Positions 15,656 to 23,810 of a DNA stretch of 49,064 nucleotides are shown in pieces. This DNA comes from Spirochaetales bacterium (GTDB taxonomy: Bacteria > Spirochaetota > Spirochaetia > Treponematales > UBA12059), in NCBI GenBank assembly GCA_016928955.1, contig JAFGJV010000043.1, positions 1 through 49,064 on the forward strand. The letters are read 5' to 3'. The translations under genes and the position numbers were made by a program. Numbering within the stretch: position 1 is the first letter of the stretch; each line of letters begins with the position of its first letter. The notes below the pieces were generated by a model that saw only the letters and a program-made list of their open reading frames with translations, searched no databases and was not told the origin of the DNA.

Positions 15656-16949
15656 GCCCTTTGCCCTGCCTGAAAACCTGCTCATGGGCAGCGCCACGGC
15701 ATCGCTCCAGATAGAGGGCGGCGACACCAACAACTCGTGGTACGCCTGGGCCGAGCGCGGCGGCATAGCCGACGGCTCCAAGACATCGCCGGCGGCGGAC
15801 CACTGGAACCGCGTGGGCCAGGACGTGGCCCTCATGAAGGAGCTTAAGCACCAGGTATACCGCATGAGCCTGGAGTGGAGCCGCATAGAGCCCGAAGCCG
15901 GCAGATTCTCCGCGGACGCCCTGGCCCACTACCGGGGCGAGATCGAGAGACTGATCAAGGCCGGCATCAAGCCCCTGGTGACCCTGCATCATTTTTCCAA
16001 TCCCCTGTGGTTCGAGAACTCGGGCGGCTGGCTCAGGGACGACGCCCCTTCGGTCTTCCAGGCGTACGCGCGCGCGGTGACGGAAGCGCTCGGCGACCTG
16101 GTGTCCGACTGGGTGACCATCAACGAGCCGAACGTGTACCTCACCAACGGCTACGTGTACGGCATCTGGCCACCCGGGCGCACAAGCCCCAAGGACATGT
16201 TCGCCGCAGCGGCCAACATGATAGACGCCCACATCCTGGCTTACGGCACCATCCATGACGTCCGCTCGGACATGGGCAGGACGGACACCATGGCCGGTGC
16301 CGCCCATCACCTGCGCGTGTTCGATCCGGCCTCGGGCAATCCTTTGGACACATTGGTGGCCAAGCTCTTTGAGTACCTGTTCCAGGGCCTGTTCCTGGAC
16401 GGCATGCTGGACGGCTCCCGCCGCCTGCCCCTGCGCCGCCACCGCGCCGCCCTTCCCGGCCGGGTCAGCGACTTCCTGGGCATCAATTATTACACGCGGG
16501 ACCTGGTCAGCTTCACGCCGTCGGCCAGGACGCAGTTCGGGCGCCTGTCCGTCAAGCCCGGCTCTCCGGTGAACGACCTCGGCTGGGAGATATACCCCGA
16601 GGGCCTGTACCGCCTTGTCCGGAAGTACCACCGGAGGTACGGACTGCCCGTCTACATTACGGAAAACGGCATAGCCGACAGGGCGGACGCGCGGAGGAGC
16701 CGCTACCTGTACGACCACCTGTACCAGCTCAGGCGCCTTGCCGACGAGGGCGTGGACCTGCGCTGCTACTGCCACTGGACGACCATGGACAACTTCGAGT
16801 GGATGGAAGGCTTTACGGCGCGTTTTGGCCTTGTCGAGCTGGACCCGGCAACGCAGAAGCGAACCGTGAGGAAGTCCGGCCGCTTTTTTGCCGAAATAGC
16901 CGCCGCCAGGGGAGTGACCCAGGACATGATCCGGAACTACCTTGGATAG
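15648..16949 (+). CDS. GH1 beta-glucosidase / beta-galactosidase
   Basis: A 433-residue family 1 glycoside hydrolase. The acid/base glutamate is E160 in TINEPN and the nucleophile is E339 in YITENG. The substrate-site elements QIEGG, RMSLEWSRIEPE and HWTTMDNFEW are present. It hydrolyses beta-linked glucose or galactose from short oligosaccharides in the cytoplasm, and no signal peptide is seen. It starts inside the transporter gene (8 nt overlap) and ends the operon just before a clear terminator. With a GH36 enzyme, a symporter and GalT-GalK upstream, beta-galactoside specificity is plausible, but GH1 substrate choice cannot be read from these motifs. Confidence 0.92.
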   Translation: MLKPFALPENLLMGSATASLQIEGGDTNNSWYAWAERGGIADGSKTSPAADHWNRVGQDVALMKELKHQVYRMSLEWSRIEPEAGRFSADALAHYRGEIERLIKAGIKPLVTLHHFSNPLWFENSGGWLRDDAPSVFQAYARAVTEALGDLVSDWVTINEPNVYLTNGYVYGIWPPGRTSPKDMFAAAANMIDAHILAYGTIHDVRSDMGRTDTMAGAAHHLRVFDPASGNPLDTLVAKLFEYLFQGLFLDGMLDGSRRLPLRRHRAALPGRVSDFLGINYYTRDLVSFTPSARTQFGRLSVKPGSPVNDLGWEIYPEGLYRLVRKYHRRYGLPVYITENGIADRADARRSRYLYDHLYQLRRLADEGVDLRCYCHWTTMDNFEWMEGFTARFGLVELDPATQKRTVRKSGRFFAEIAAARGVTQDMIRNYLG

Positions 16950-16953
16950 ATCG

Positions 16954-16983
16954 ATGCCGCCCCCTTCCTTTTTTGGGCGGCAT
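16954..16983 (+). terminator. intrinsic-type terminator after the galactoside operon
   Basis: Perfect 9-bp stem, ATGCCGCCC (16954-16962) with GGGCGGCAT (16975-16983), and a 12-nt T-rich loop. It follows the GH1 stop by 4 nt. The T-run lies in the loop rather than after the stem, so efficiency is uncertain. The right arm ends 16 nt before pyk. Confidence 0.65.
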
Positions 16984-16987
16984 TTCA

Positions 16988-16993
16988 CATAAT
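16988..16993 (+). promoter_or_regulatory. possible -10 box of pyk
   Basis: CATAAT ends 6 nt before the pyk ATG, and no Shine-Dalgarno sequence is visible. A -35 at normal spacing (TTCCTT) is weak. If used, the transcript would start at or next to the start codon. Confidence 0.35.
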
Positions 16994-16999
16994 GACACC

Positions 17000-18424
17000 A
17001 TGAACCAGAGAAAACTGACCAAGATAGTGGCCACCATATCCGATTCCCGTTGCGATACGGAGTTCCTCGGCCAGCTTTTTGAGGCCGGCGTCAACGTCGT
17101 CAGGCTGAACACGGCGCACCAGACGCCCGATGTGTCGGCCACGGTGGTCAAAAACGTGCGCGCCGTGAGCAACACGGTGGCCATCCTGGTGGACACCAAG
17201 GGCCCGGAGGTCCGCGTCCGCGGCCTGCCAGCCCCGCTTGAGCTCAAGGCCGGCGACACGGTGACCATACCCAAGGTGGACGAGACGCGGAAGGGTTTTT
17301 CCGTGTCCTATGACGGCTTTGTGGCCGAGGTGCCCCTGGGCTCCCGCATCCTGATGGACGACGGCTGCATAGAGCTTGCGGTCAAGAACACGGCCAACGG
17401 CATGCTCCTGTGCGAGGTGATGAACGACGGCGTCCTCAAGGATCGCAAGAACGTCAACGTGCCCAACGTCAACCTGCGCGTGCCCTCGCTGTCGGACAAG
17501 GACCGCTTGTACCTCAAATTCGTCGCGGAGCAGGGCGTGGACTTTGTGGCCCACTCCTTTGTGCGCAACAAGGACGACGTGGCCGAGGTGCGACGCATCC
17601 TGGACGGCTACGGATCCAAGGCAAAAATCATAGCCAAGATAGAGAACATCCAGGGCGTGACCAACCTGCCGGAAATCCTGGACTATGCGGACGGGGTCAT
17701 GGTGGCGCGCGGCGACCTGGGCGTGGAAATCCCGCTGGAGCGCATACCGGGCATCCAGAAGCACATCATCCAGGCATGCATCAAAAAGGGCAAACCCGTG
17801 ATCACGGCCACGCAGATGCTCCACACCATGATAGAGAACCCCCGCCCCACCCGAGCCGAGGTGTCGGACGTGGCCAACGCCGTGTTCGACGGCACAGACG
17901 CCCTCATGCTGTCCGGAGAGACCGCGCAGGGCAAGTATCCCCTGGAAGCCGTCCGGACCATGGCGCGCATAGCCCTCCAGGCCGAGAGCCAGAAGCCCCG
18001 CGCGGAGCAGCAGGACAGCGAGGCCACGCTCAACCAGGTACGCAACTACCTGGCCCGGGGGGCGGCCATGAGCGCCCAGCGCCTGCCGGTCAAGGCCATC
18101 ATCGCGGACACGGAAACCGGCCGGATAGCCAGGCTCATTTCCAGCTACCGCAGCCACGTGCCCATATACGCGTTCAGTCCCCAGCTGTCCACGGTGCGCT
18201 CCCTGAGCCTGTCCTACGGGGTGTATTCCGAGCTGTCGGACGCGCCGCGCAGCACGGACCAGCTGGTGTCCAGCTCCCTGGCCAGCCTGGTGGAACGCTC
18301 GTCCATCGAGGAAGACGACCTGGTCGTCATCATAGGCGGCGCCCCGGGCAAAAGCGACACGACCAACTTCCTGGAGATCAACACGGCCGCCGCGTGCCTT
18401 GGAAAACACAACAAGCATCGGTAA
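17000..18424 (+). CDS. pyk: pyruvate kinase
   Basis: A 474-residue glycolytic enzyme converting phosphoenolpyruvate and ADP to pyruvate and ATP. Landmarks are KIVATISDSRCD, VDTKGPEVRV, the catalytic lysine in IIAKIENIQGV, VMVARGDLGVEIP and the long ATQMLHTMIENPRPTRAEV region. The C-terminal allosteric domain is short and regular. The usual RxNFSHG motif reads RLNTAHQ, so the serine that contributes a potassium ligand is alanine. I recall NTAH forms in a subgroup of Bacteroidetes and spirochaete enzymes. The start ATG 17000 agrees with the conserved N-terminus, and there is no clear ribosome binding site. It stands alone between a terminator and the OmpA-like gene. Confidence 0.95.
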   Translation: MNQRKLTKIVATISDSRCDTEFLGQLFEAGVNVVRLNTAHQTPDVSATVVKNVRAVSNTVAILVDTKGPEVRVRGLPAPLELKAGDTVTIPKVDETRKGFSVSYDGFVAEVPLGSRILMDDGCIELAVKNTANGMLLCEVMNDGVLKDRKNVNVPNVNLRVPSLSDKDRLYLKFVAEQGVDFVAHSFVRNKDDVAEVRRILDGYGSKAKIIAKIENIQGVTNLPEILDYADGVMVARGDLGVEIPLERIPGIQKHIIQACIKKGKPVITATQMLHTMIENPRPTRAEVSDVANAVFDGTDALMLSGETAQGKYPLEAVRTMARIALQAESQKPRAEQQDSEATLNQVRNYLARGAAMSAQRLPVKAIIADTETGRIARLISSYRSHVPIYAFSPQLSTVRSLSLSYGVYSELSDAPRSTDQLVSSSLASLVERSSIEEDDLVVIIGGAPGKSDTTNFLEINTAAACLGKHNKHR

Positions 18425-18501
18425 CCACGGCTCAGCTTCGTCGCTTTCATTCCGATACTGAAACGGGAGGGCCCGCGGGTCCCTTCAGGAAGGCGGTGCC
18501 C

Positions 18502-19725
18502 ATGAAAGCGAATCGCGCGGCGTATGCCCGGTCGCGCCTTGCCACGCTGGTCCTGGCCGTGGCCGTGCTGGCCTCGGTCGGGGCAAGCGCGGACGAATTC
18601 CGCCACGTGTTTGTGAAGGGCGACAAGTTCCGCGTCCTGTCCCGGGTGGACGAGGACGTGTACCTGGACCGCCGCTATTCCCATTCTGCGGAAATTCTCA
18701 ACCGCATAGCCTTCTCCGTGGAGGACGTCCGAGCTGACGGCTCGGGGCTTCTGGCCGGGACCTTTGACACCAGCGTGCGCTACGAGGGCGGCGCGTCCTA
18801 CGTCCGCGAGCAGTCCTACGAGTCCCGCTACTGGCAGTCGCCTGAAGGCCGCTATGACATAGCCGATACGTACTGGATGCCCGTGGTCAGGCACGTGCCC
18901 ACCTTTCCCGCGCGAGACCTCAAGCCGGGCGACACGTGGACCGCCCCCGGCGAGGAGCGCCACGACCTGCGCGACGGCTTCGGCATAGCCGAGCCTTACG
19001 TCATACCCATAGACGTGCGCTACCGCTACGTGGGGCCCGTCACGCGGGACGGACGCCAGCTCATGCTGATCGAGGCGTCGTATACCGTCTTCTACCGGCC
19101 CGAGCCTCCGCGGGGACCGGCCAATTTCTACCCGGTCCAGATAGCCGGCTACTCAGACCAGCTTTTGTACTGGGATCCAGAGCGCGGCGGCCTGGCCGAG
19201 TACGAGGAAGACTTCAAGTTCGTGTTCGACCTATCAAACGGCCGCAGCGTGGAATACCGCGGGGCGGCCAGCGCCAAGGTCATAGAGGCCGAACTCATGG
19301 ACCGGGCGACGCTCGCCCAGCGGGTGGAGGAAGCCGTGGACGGCTTGGACGGCGTCAGCGTGCAGAGCGACGAGCTTGGCGTGACCATCAGCCTGGAAGA
19401 CATCCAGTTTGAGGCCGATTCCGCCCGCCTTTTGCCTTCCGAACGCCAGAAAATCGAGCGGATTGCCGAGCTCCTGGCCGGCATCCCCGGCCGGGACATC
19501 CTGGTGGCCGGCCACACGGCCCTGGCTGGCACGGCCGAGGGCCGGCTCCAGCTGTCCGTGGAGCGGGCCAGGGCCGTGGCCGAGCTTCTCATAGCCCTGG
19601 GCGCCCGGACGCCGGAGGAAGTGACCGTGGCCGGTTACGGGGCGGACCGCCCGGTGGCCAGCAACACCACCGAGGCCGGCAGGTCCCGCAACCGCCGCGT
19701 GGAAATCACCATCCTGGAAAACTGA
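18502..19725 (+). CDS. exported OmpA-domain protein
   Basis: A 407-residue protein with a signal peptide (charged MKANRAAYARSR, then LATLVLAVAVLASVGASA, cleavage near residue 30) and a C-terminal OmpA/MotB-like peptidoglycan-binding domain from about residue 290. The domain shows IQFEADSARLLPSERQKIERIAELL, VAGHTALAGTAEGRLQLSVERARAV and the final GADRPVASNTTEAGRSRNRRVEITI. The N-terminal 250 residues (VFVKGDKFRVLSRVDEDVYLDR...) form a beta-rich domain that I do not recognise but that recurs, as far as I recall, in spirochaete OmpA-like proteins. It probably anchors the envelope to peptidoglycan. GGAAGG precedes ATG 18502. Confidence 0.85.
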   Translation: MKANRAAYARSRLATLVLAVAVLASVGASADEFRHVFVKGDKFRVLSRVDEDVYLDRRYSHSAEILNRIAFSVEDVRADGSGLLAGTFDTSVRYEGGASYVREQSYESRYWQSPEGRYDIADTYWMPVVRHVPTFPARDLKPGDTWTAPGEERHDLRDGFGIAEPYVIPIDVRYRYVGPVTRDGRQLMLIEASYTVFYRPEPPRGPANFYPVQIAGYSDQLLYWDPERGGLAEYEEDFKFVFDLSNGRSVEYRGAASAKVIEAELMDRATLAQRVEEAVDGLDGVSVQSDELGVTISLEDIQFEADSARLLPSERQKIERIAELLAGIPGRDILVAGHTALAGTAEGRLQLSVERARAVAELLIALGARTPEEVTVAGYGADRPVASNTTEAGRSRNRRVEITILEN

Positions 19726-19745
19726 GCGGCCGGTGCTGGCTTCCC

Positions 19746-19775
19746 TTTACTCGGGCGGCCAAGACGCGATATGCT
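19746..19775 (+). promoter_or_regulatory. promoter of the nad operon
   Basis: TTTACT at 19746-19751, an 18-nt spacer and TATGCT at 19770-19775, about 65 nt before nadC. It is a moderate sigma70-type match with no visible operator dyad. Confidence 0.45.
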
Positions 19776-19840
19776 AAGGTCTCCGGACGGCGCCTCACGC
19801 GGGCCGCCCCCGGCCACATCGCCCACACACGGACGGAACC

Positions 19841-20683
19841 ATGCTTCCCCCCGGAACCCGCTCCCTCATCAAACGCGCCCTGGCCGAGGATCTCGGCAGG
19901 GCAGGCGACGTATCGTCGCTGGCCCTGTTCGGGCCGGCTGACCGCGACCGCTTTGTCCTGGTATCAAAGGACCAGGGCGTGGCCTGCGGCCTTGAGCTGT
20001 TCTCTGAGGTTTTCCGCGCCCTGGACAGACGCGTCCGGGTGGCGACAGGCCTTACGGACGGACAGCTCCTGTCCAAGGGCCAGCGCGTGGCCACCGTTGA
20101 AGGCCCCGTGCGCGCCATACTGTCAGGCGAGCGGACAGCCATCAACTTCCTGTCCCACCTTTCAGGCATAGCCACCAAAACGGCCGCCCTGGTGTCGTCG
20201 GCCGGGCCGGGCGCGCCGGCCGTGCTGGACACGCGCAAGACCATACCCGGCCTCAGGGCGCTGGAAAAGTACGCGGTGGCCACGGGCGGCGGCCGCAACC
20301 ACCGCATGGGCCTCTATGACATGGTCATGCTCAAGGACAACCACATAGACGCGGCCGGCGGCATACCCCAGGCCGTGGCCCGAGCCCGCGCCCGTTGGGG
20401 GCGGCGCTTCAAGATCGAGGTGGAAACCCGCAACCTGGACGAGGTCCAAAAGGCTTTGGACGCCGGGGCGGACCGCATCATGCTGGACAACATGGACGAC
20501 GCCACCATGCGGGAAGCCGTGGCCCTGGTGGCCGGCCGGGCCGAGACCGAGGCGTCAGGCAACATGACGCTGGAGCGCTACCGCACTTTGGCGGATTCAG
20601 GCATAGACTTTGTGTCCTTCGGGGAGCTGACGCACACGGTCAGGGCCTTTGACTTCTCGCTCAGAAAGGACGCGCGCCCGTGA
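19841..20683 (+). CDS. nadC: nicotinate-nucleotide pyrophosphorylase (carboxylating)
   Basis: A 280-residue quinolinate phosphoribosyltransferase. It condenses quinolinate with PRPP to nicotinate mononucleotide, releasing CO2 and pyrophosphate. Family motifs include LAEDLGRAGDVSS at the start, SGERTAINFLSHLSGIAT, DTRKTIPGLRALEKYAV, GGGRNHRMGLYDMVMLKDNH, and the C-terminal IEVETRNLDEV and IMLDNM. It is first of three nad genes in the order C-A-B and overlaps nadA by 4 nt (GTGA). No Shine-Dalgarno sequence is evident before ATG 19841, although the N-terminus matches the family. Confidence 0.96.
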   Translation: MLPPGTRSLIKRALAEDLGRAGDVSSLALFGPADRDRFVLVSKDQGVACGLELFSEVFRALDRRVRVATGLTDGQLLSKGQRVATVEGPVRAILSGERTAINFLSHLSGIATKTAALVSSAGPGAPAVLDTRKTIPGLRALEKYAVATGGGRNHRMGLYDMVMLKDNHIDAAGGIPQAVARARARWGRRFKIEVETRNLDEVQKALDAGADRIMLDNMDDATMREAVALVAGRAETEASGNMTLERYRTLADSGIDFVSFGELTHTVRAFDFSLRKDARP

Positions 20684-21750
20684 ACGCAACCATGACCGAC
20701 GATCTTGACCTCCGGGTCAAGCGCCTGAAAGAGAGCCTGGGCGGCCGCGTTTCCGTCCCGGCACACCACTACCAGCGCCCGAACATCGTGCGCCATGCGG
20801 ACCTGGTCGGTGACTCATACCGCCTGGCCGTGGCCGCGTCGCGTTCGGAAGCGTCGTACATCATACTCTGCGGCGTGCGCTTCATGGCGGAGAGCGCCGC
20901 CATCCTGGCCAGGCCAGACCAGCGGGTCCTGTCACCCGACCTGGCCGCCGGCTGTCCCATGGCGGACATGATAGACCTGGCGGGGGCCAGCATGGCCCTG
21001 GCCAGCCTGAAAGCCGCCGGAGTGGCCGACCCCGCGCCCGTGGTGTACATGAATTCGAACGCTGACGTCAAAGCCCTGGCCGGCTCGCTCGGCGGCTCGG
21101 TGTGCACGTCCAGCAACGCGTCTGCGGTGGTCCGGCATTATCTGGACAGGGGCCGACCCGTGTTCTTTGCGCCTGACCGCAACCTGGCCATGAACACTGC
21201 CAAGCGCCTCGGGCTGGATTCCGGCGCCGTGTTCCTGGTCGGCAAGGACGGGAGCATCAGGGGCCAGGGCGACCCGTCACGGGGCCTACTCTTTGCCTGG
21301 GACGGCTTTTGCCACGTGCACCGCCGCTTTACCCTGGACCAGGTCCGGGCCGCCCGCCAGAAGCATCCCGGCGCCCGCCTGATCGTCCACCCCGAGTGCG
21401 ATCCTGAACTGGTGGACCTGTCCGACGACTCGGGGTCCACGGAAGGCATGCAGAACGCCATCCGCGACGGCGGACCCGGCCGCGCGTGGATAGTCGGTAC
21501 GGAATCCAACTTTGTGCTCAGGCTGGCCTCTGAATATCCGGACCGGACGGTTGAGCCCCTGGCCCTGTCATACTGCCCGGACATGTCGCTCATCACCCGG
21601 GAAACCCTGATATGCTCGCTGGAATCCATAGTAGCCTTTGAATCCGGCTCGGGCCCCCTGGTTCATGAGCTCAGGATAGAAGGACAGTTGCGCGACCAGG
21701 CGGCTTCCGCCCTCCGCGCCATGGTGGACATCGTGGAAGGCCGTTCATGA
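20680..21750 (+). CDS. nadA: quinolinate synthase A
   Basis: A 356-residue [4Fe-4S] enzyme that condenses iminoaspartate with dihydroxyacetone phosphate to quinolinate. Iron-sulfur ligand cysteines are expected in LAAGCPMADMI or LCGVRFMAESA, in GGSVCTSSNASAV, and near HPECDPELVDLSDDSGST. PAHHYQRPN and GVRFMAESAA are substrate-site motifs. The GTG start 20680 overlaps the nadC stop, with AGAAAGGA 9 nt upstream; ATG 20692 is an alternative. The oxygen-labile cluster fits an anaerobic host. It is coupled to nadB by an ATGA overlap. Confidence 0.95.
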   Translation: MNATMTDDLDLRVKRLKESLGGRVSVPAHHYQRPNIVRHADLVGDSYRLAVAASRSEASYIILCGVRFMAESAAILARPDQRVLSPDLAAGCPMADMIDLAGASMALASLKAAGVADPAPVVYMNSNADVKALAGSLGGSVCTSSNASAVVRHYLDRGRPVFFAPDRNLAMNTAKRLGLDSGAVFLVGKDGSIRGQGDPSRGLLFAWDGFCHVHRRFTLDQVRAARQKHPGARLIVHPECDPELVDLSDDSGSTEGMQNAIRDGGPGRAWIVGTESNFVLRLASEYPDRTVEPLALSYCPDMSLITRETLICSLESIVAFESGSGPLVHELRIEGQLRDQAASALRAMVDIVEGRS

Positions 21751-23312
21751 GACAGCACAGGGACGTGGTCGTCATAGGCTCGGGCATAGCGGGCCTGTGC
21801 GCGGCCATCACGGCCAAGGAAGCTGGCCTTGACGTACTGGTGCTCAGCAAGGCGGACTCGCCGGCGGAGACCAACACCAACTACGCGCAGGGCGGCATCA
21901 TAGCCCGCGGCCGAGACGACAGCCCTGAGCTCCTGGCCAAGGATGTGCTGGAAGCCGGCGTCCAGCTGAACAAGCAGGACGCCGTCCGCCTGCTCGCTGA
22001 GGAAGGGCCGGACCTGGTGTACTCCTTCCTGGTGGACAAGGTCGGCGTGGCCTTCAGCCGGGACTCGGACGGCGGGCTGGACTACACCGAGGAGGCCGCC
22101 CACTCGTCGCGCCGCATCCTCCATTTTGAGGACCACACGGGCGACGCCATAGAGTCGGCCCTCCTTGCCTACGCCCGGCTCGTGGGCGTGGACATACGCC
22201 CGGCCGCCACCGCCGTTGACCTTATCACCAACAACCACCACTCGTCGGACAGCCAGGAAATCTACCGCGAGCGCGAGGTGCTGGGCTGTTACGTCATGGA
22301 CAACCGAACGGGAACCGTGGACACCATACTGGCAAACCACGTGGTCCTGGCGGCCGGCGGCCTTGGCAACATATACCAGTACACCACCAACCCGCCAGAG
22401 GCCACCGGCGACGGCATAGCCATGGCCTACCGGGCCGGCGCGGACATCATCAACGCCGAATACGTCCAGTTCCATCCCACGGCCCTCTTCCACAAGGACA
22501 TACGCCGCTTTTTGGTGTCAGAGTCCCTGCGCGGCGAGGGGGCGCGTCTCCTGAACCACTCAGGCGAATTTTTCATGGGCCGCTACTCGCCCCAGGCCGA
22601 ACTCGCGCCGCGCGATGTGGTTGCCCGCGCCATATATGCGGAGATGGCGCGGGAAGGCCAGAGTTACATGTACCTGGACCTGGCAAACCATTACCGGGGA
22701 GAAAAACCCATCCGGGAGCGCTTCCGCCGCATATGGTCCACCTGCATGGAAGGCGGCCTGGACATAGAAAAGGACCCCATACCCATCACCCCGGCCGCCC
22801 ACTATTTCTGCGGAGGGGTCAAGGTTGACCAAGACGGCAGGTCGTCGGTCAGGCGCCTGTACGCCGTGGGGGAATCGTCGTGCACGGGCGTGCATGGGGC
22901 CAACCGCCTAGCGTCCACGTCCCTGCTCGAGGGCCTGGTGTGGGGCGTCAGGGCGGCACGCAGCATAGCCGCCGAGCGCGAGCCCGTGCCCGCTGTCCGC
23001 CACAACGCCATCCCGGACTGGAAGTTCCCCTCGTCGCCCGACGCGTTCGAGCCCAGCCTGATTTACCAGGACTGGAACCTGATCAAGCTGACCATGTGGA
23101 ACCACGCGGGCATCGTGCGCACGCGGCGGGGCCTGGAGCGCGCCCACGCCGACCTTAACTACCACGCCCACCGCATCCAGAAATTCTACAAGGAAGCCGT
23201 GCTGTCCCGTGACCTGGTGGAACTCCGGAACGGCGTCATGGCCGCCCAGCTGGTTGTGGCCGAGGCCATGCACAACGAGCGCTCGGCCGGCTGCCATTAC
23301 AGGGTAGACTGA
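21747..23312 (+). CDS. nadB: L-aspartate oxidase
   Basis: A 521-residue FAD enzyme that oxidises L-aspartate to iminoaspartate, the substrate of NadA. The FAD-binding fold starts at V7 (VVVIGSGIAGLCAAI, G11-x-G13-x-x-G16), with the succinate-dehydrogenase-like NTNYAQGGI loop, HFEDHTGDAI, the catalytic region SLRGEGARLLN and SCTGVHGANRLASTSLLEGLVWG. Under anaerobiosis fumarate would be the likely electron acceptor, as known for other NadB enzymes. The ATG overlaps the nadA stop, and a terminator hairpin follows 6 nt after the gene. The three genes are sufficient for aspartate to nicotinate mononucleotide. Confidence 0.95.
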   Translation: MRQHRDVVVIGSGIAGLCAAITAKEAGLDVLVLSKADSPAETNTNYAQGGIIARGRDDSPELLAKDVLEAGVQLNKQDAVRLLAEEGPDLVYSFLVDKVGVAFSRDSDGGLDYTEEAAHSSRRILHFEDHTGDAIESALLAYARLVGVDIRPAATAVDLITNNHHSSDSQEIYREREVLGCYVMDNRTGTVDTILANHVVLAAGGLGNIYQYTTNPPEATGDGIAMAYRAGADIINAEYVQFHPTALFHKDIRRFLVSESLRGEGARLLNHSGEFFMGRYSPQAELAPRDVVARAIYAEMAREGQSYMYLDLANHYRGEKPIRERFRRIWSTCMEGGLDIEKDPIPITPAAHYFCGGVKVDQDGRSSVRRLYAVGESSCTGVHGANRLASTSLLEGLVWGVRAARSIAAEREPVPAVRHNAIPDWKFPSSPDAFEPSLIYQDWNLIKLTMWNHAGIVRTRRGLERAHADLNYHAHRIQKFYKEAVLSRDLVELRNGVMAAQLVVAEAMHNERSAGCHYRVD

Positions 23313-23318
23313 ACCACG

Positions 23319-23349
23319 GCCCGGGGGCTTGAACGCGTCCGGGCTTTTT
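23319..23349 (+). terminator. intrinsic terminator after nadB
   Basis: GCCCGG (23319-23324) and CCGGGC (23339-23344) flank a 14-nt loop, followed by five T residues at 23345-23349. The loop contains the TTGAAC used as -35 of the next promoter, so termination and initiation share sequence. Confidence 0.6.
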
Positions 23350-23357
23350 GCTATTTT
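23329..23357 (+). promoter_or_regulatory. promoter of the arsR-type / metal ATPase operon
   Basis: TTGAAC at 23329-23334, a 17-nt spacer and TATTTT at 23352-23357. The dyad at 23361-23378 begins 4 nt downstream, covering the predicted start of transcription. Confidence 0.55.
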
Positions 23358-23360
23358 ATT

Positions 23361-23378
23361 TATGAACTATTGCTCATA
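23361..23378. promoter_or_regulatory. ArsR/SmtB-type operator
   Basis: TATGAAC-TATT-GCTCATA is an inverted repeat with 6 of 7 symmetric positions. It resembles the ATGAA-n-TTCAT sites known for SmtB/CadC-class repressors. It directly precedes the regulator gene and overlaps the expected +1, as required for autorepression. Confidence 0.6.
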
Positions 23379-23414
23379 TCTTCATTTGATTACGGACGCT
23401 GAAAGGAAACGCGC

Positions 23415-23810
23415 ATGACCGACGCTACCAGGCGTACAAAAGGGGAAGCGCTGGCGCCTACCTGTTCCTGCTCGGATACGCATGAGCCCGCCTTGGCCTC
23501 AGCCAGGGCCGCCGAGCTGCCCGTGGGCACCCTCCTTGGCCTTGCGGACCTGTTCAAGGTGCTGGGCGATCCTACCCGCCTGCGCATCGTGAACGCGCTG
23601 GCGGTAGCCGACGAGCTGTGCGTGTGCGACCTTTCGGCCGCCCTGTCCCTGAGCCAGTCGGCTGTCAGCCACCAGCTGGCCGTGCTCCGGCGGGCCCGCC
23701 TGGCCCGGCCGCGGCGCGACGGCAAAACCGTGTTCTATGCCCTGGATGACGAGCATGTGCGCGCCCTCCTGGCCCTTGGCCTTGAGCACGCCCGGGAAGG
23801 ATCCCTATGA
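23415..23810 (+). CDS. ArsR/SmtB family metal-responsive repressor
   Basis: A 131-residue winged-helix regulator. LFKVLGDPTRLRIVNALA is the family's dimer/DNA-binding opening, followed by the metal-box motif ELCVCDL, the recognition helix LSQSAVSHQLAVLRRARL and the wing RRDGKTVFYAL. ELCVCDL together with an extra cysteine pair in TCSCSDTH at the N-terminus matches the alpha3N-type site of CadC-like sensors, which bind Cd, Pb or Zn. It would release DNA on metal binding. The gene has an operator and promoter directly upstream and overlaps the P-type ATPase gene by 4 nt, so it probably controls itself and the exporter. AAAGGAAAC near 23401 is a modest ribosome binding site. Confidence 0.9.
   Translation: MTDATRRTKGEALAPTCSCSDTHEPALASARAAELPVGTLLGLADLFKVLGDPTRLRIVNALAVADELCVCDLSAALSLSQSAVSHQLAVLRRARLARPRRDGKTVFYALDDEHVRALLALGLEHAREGSL

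Noticed and set aside
17410-18501. An upstream extension of the OmpA-like protein frame through pyk
   Set aside because: The region is the out-of-frame reading of pyruvate kinase. A signal peptide and a ribosome binding site mark the start at 18502.
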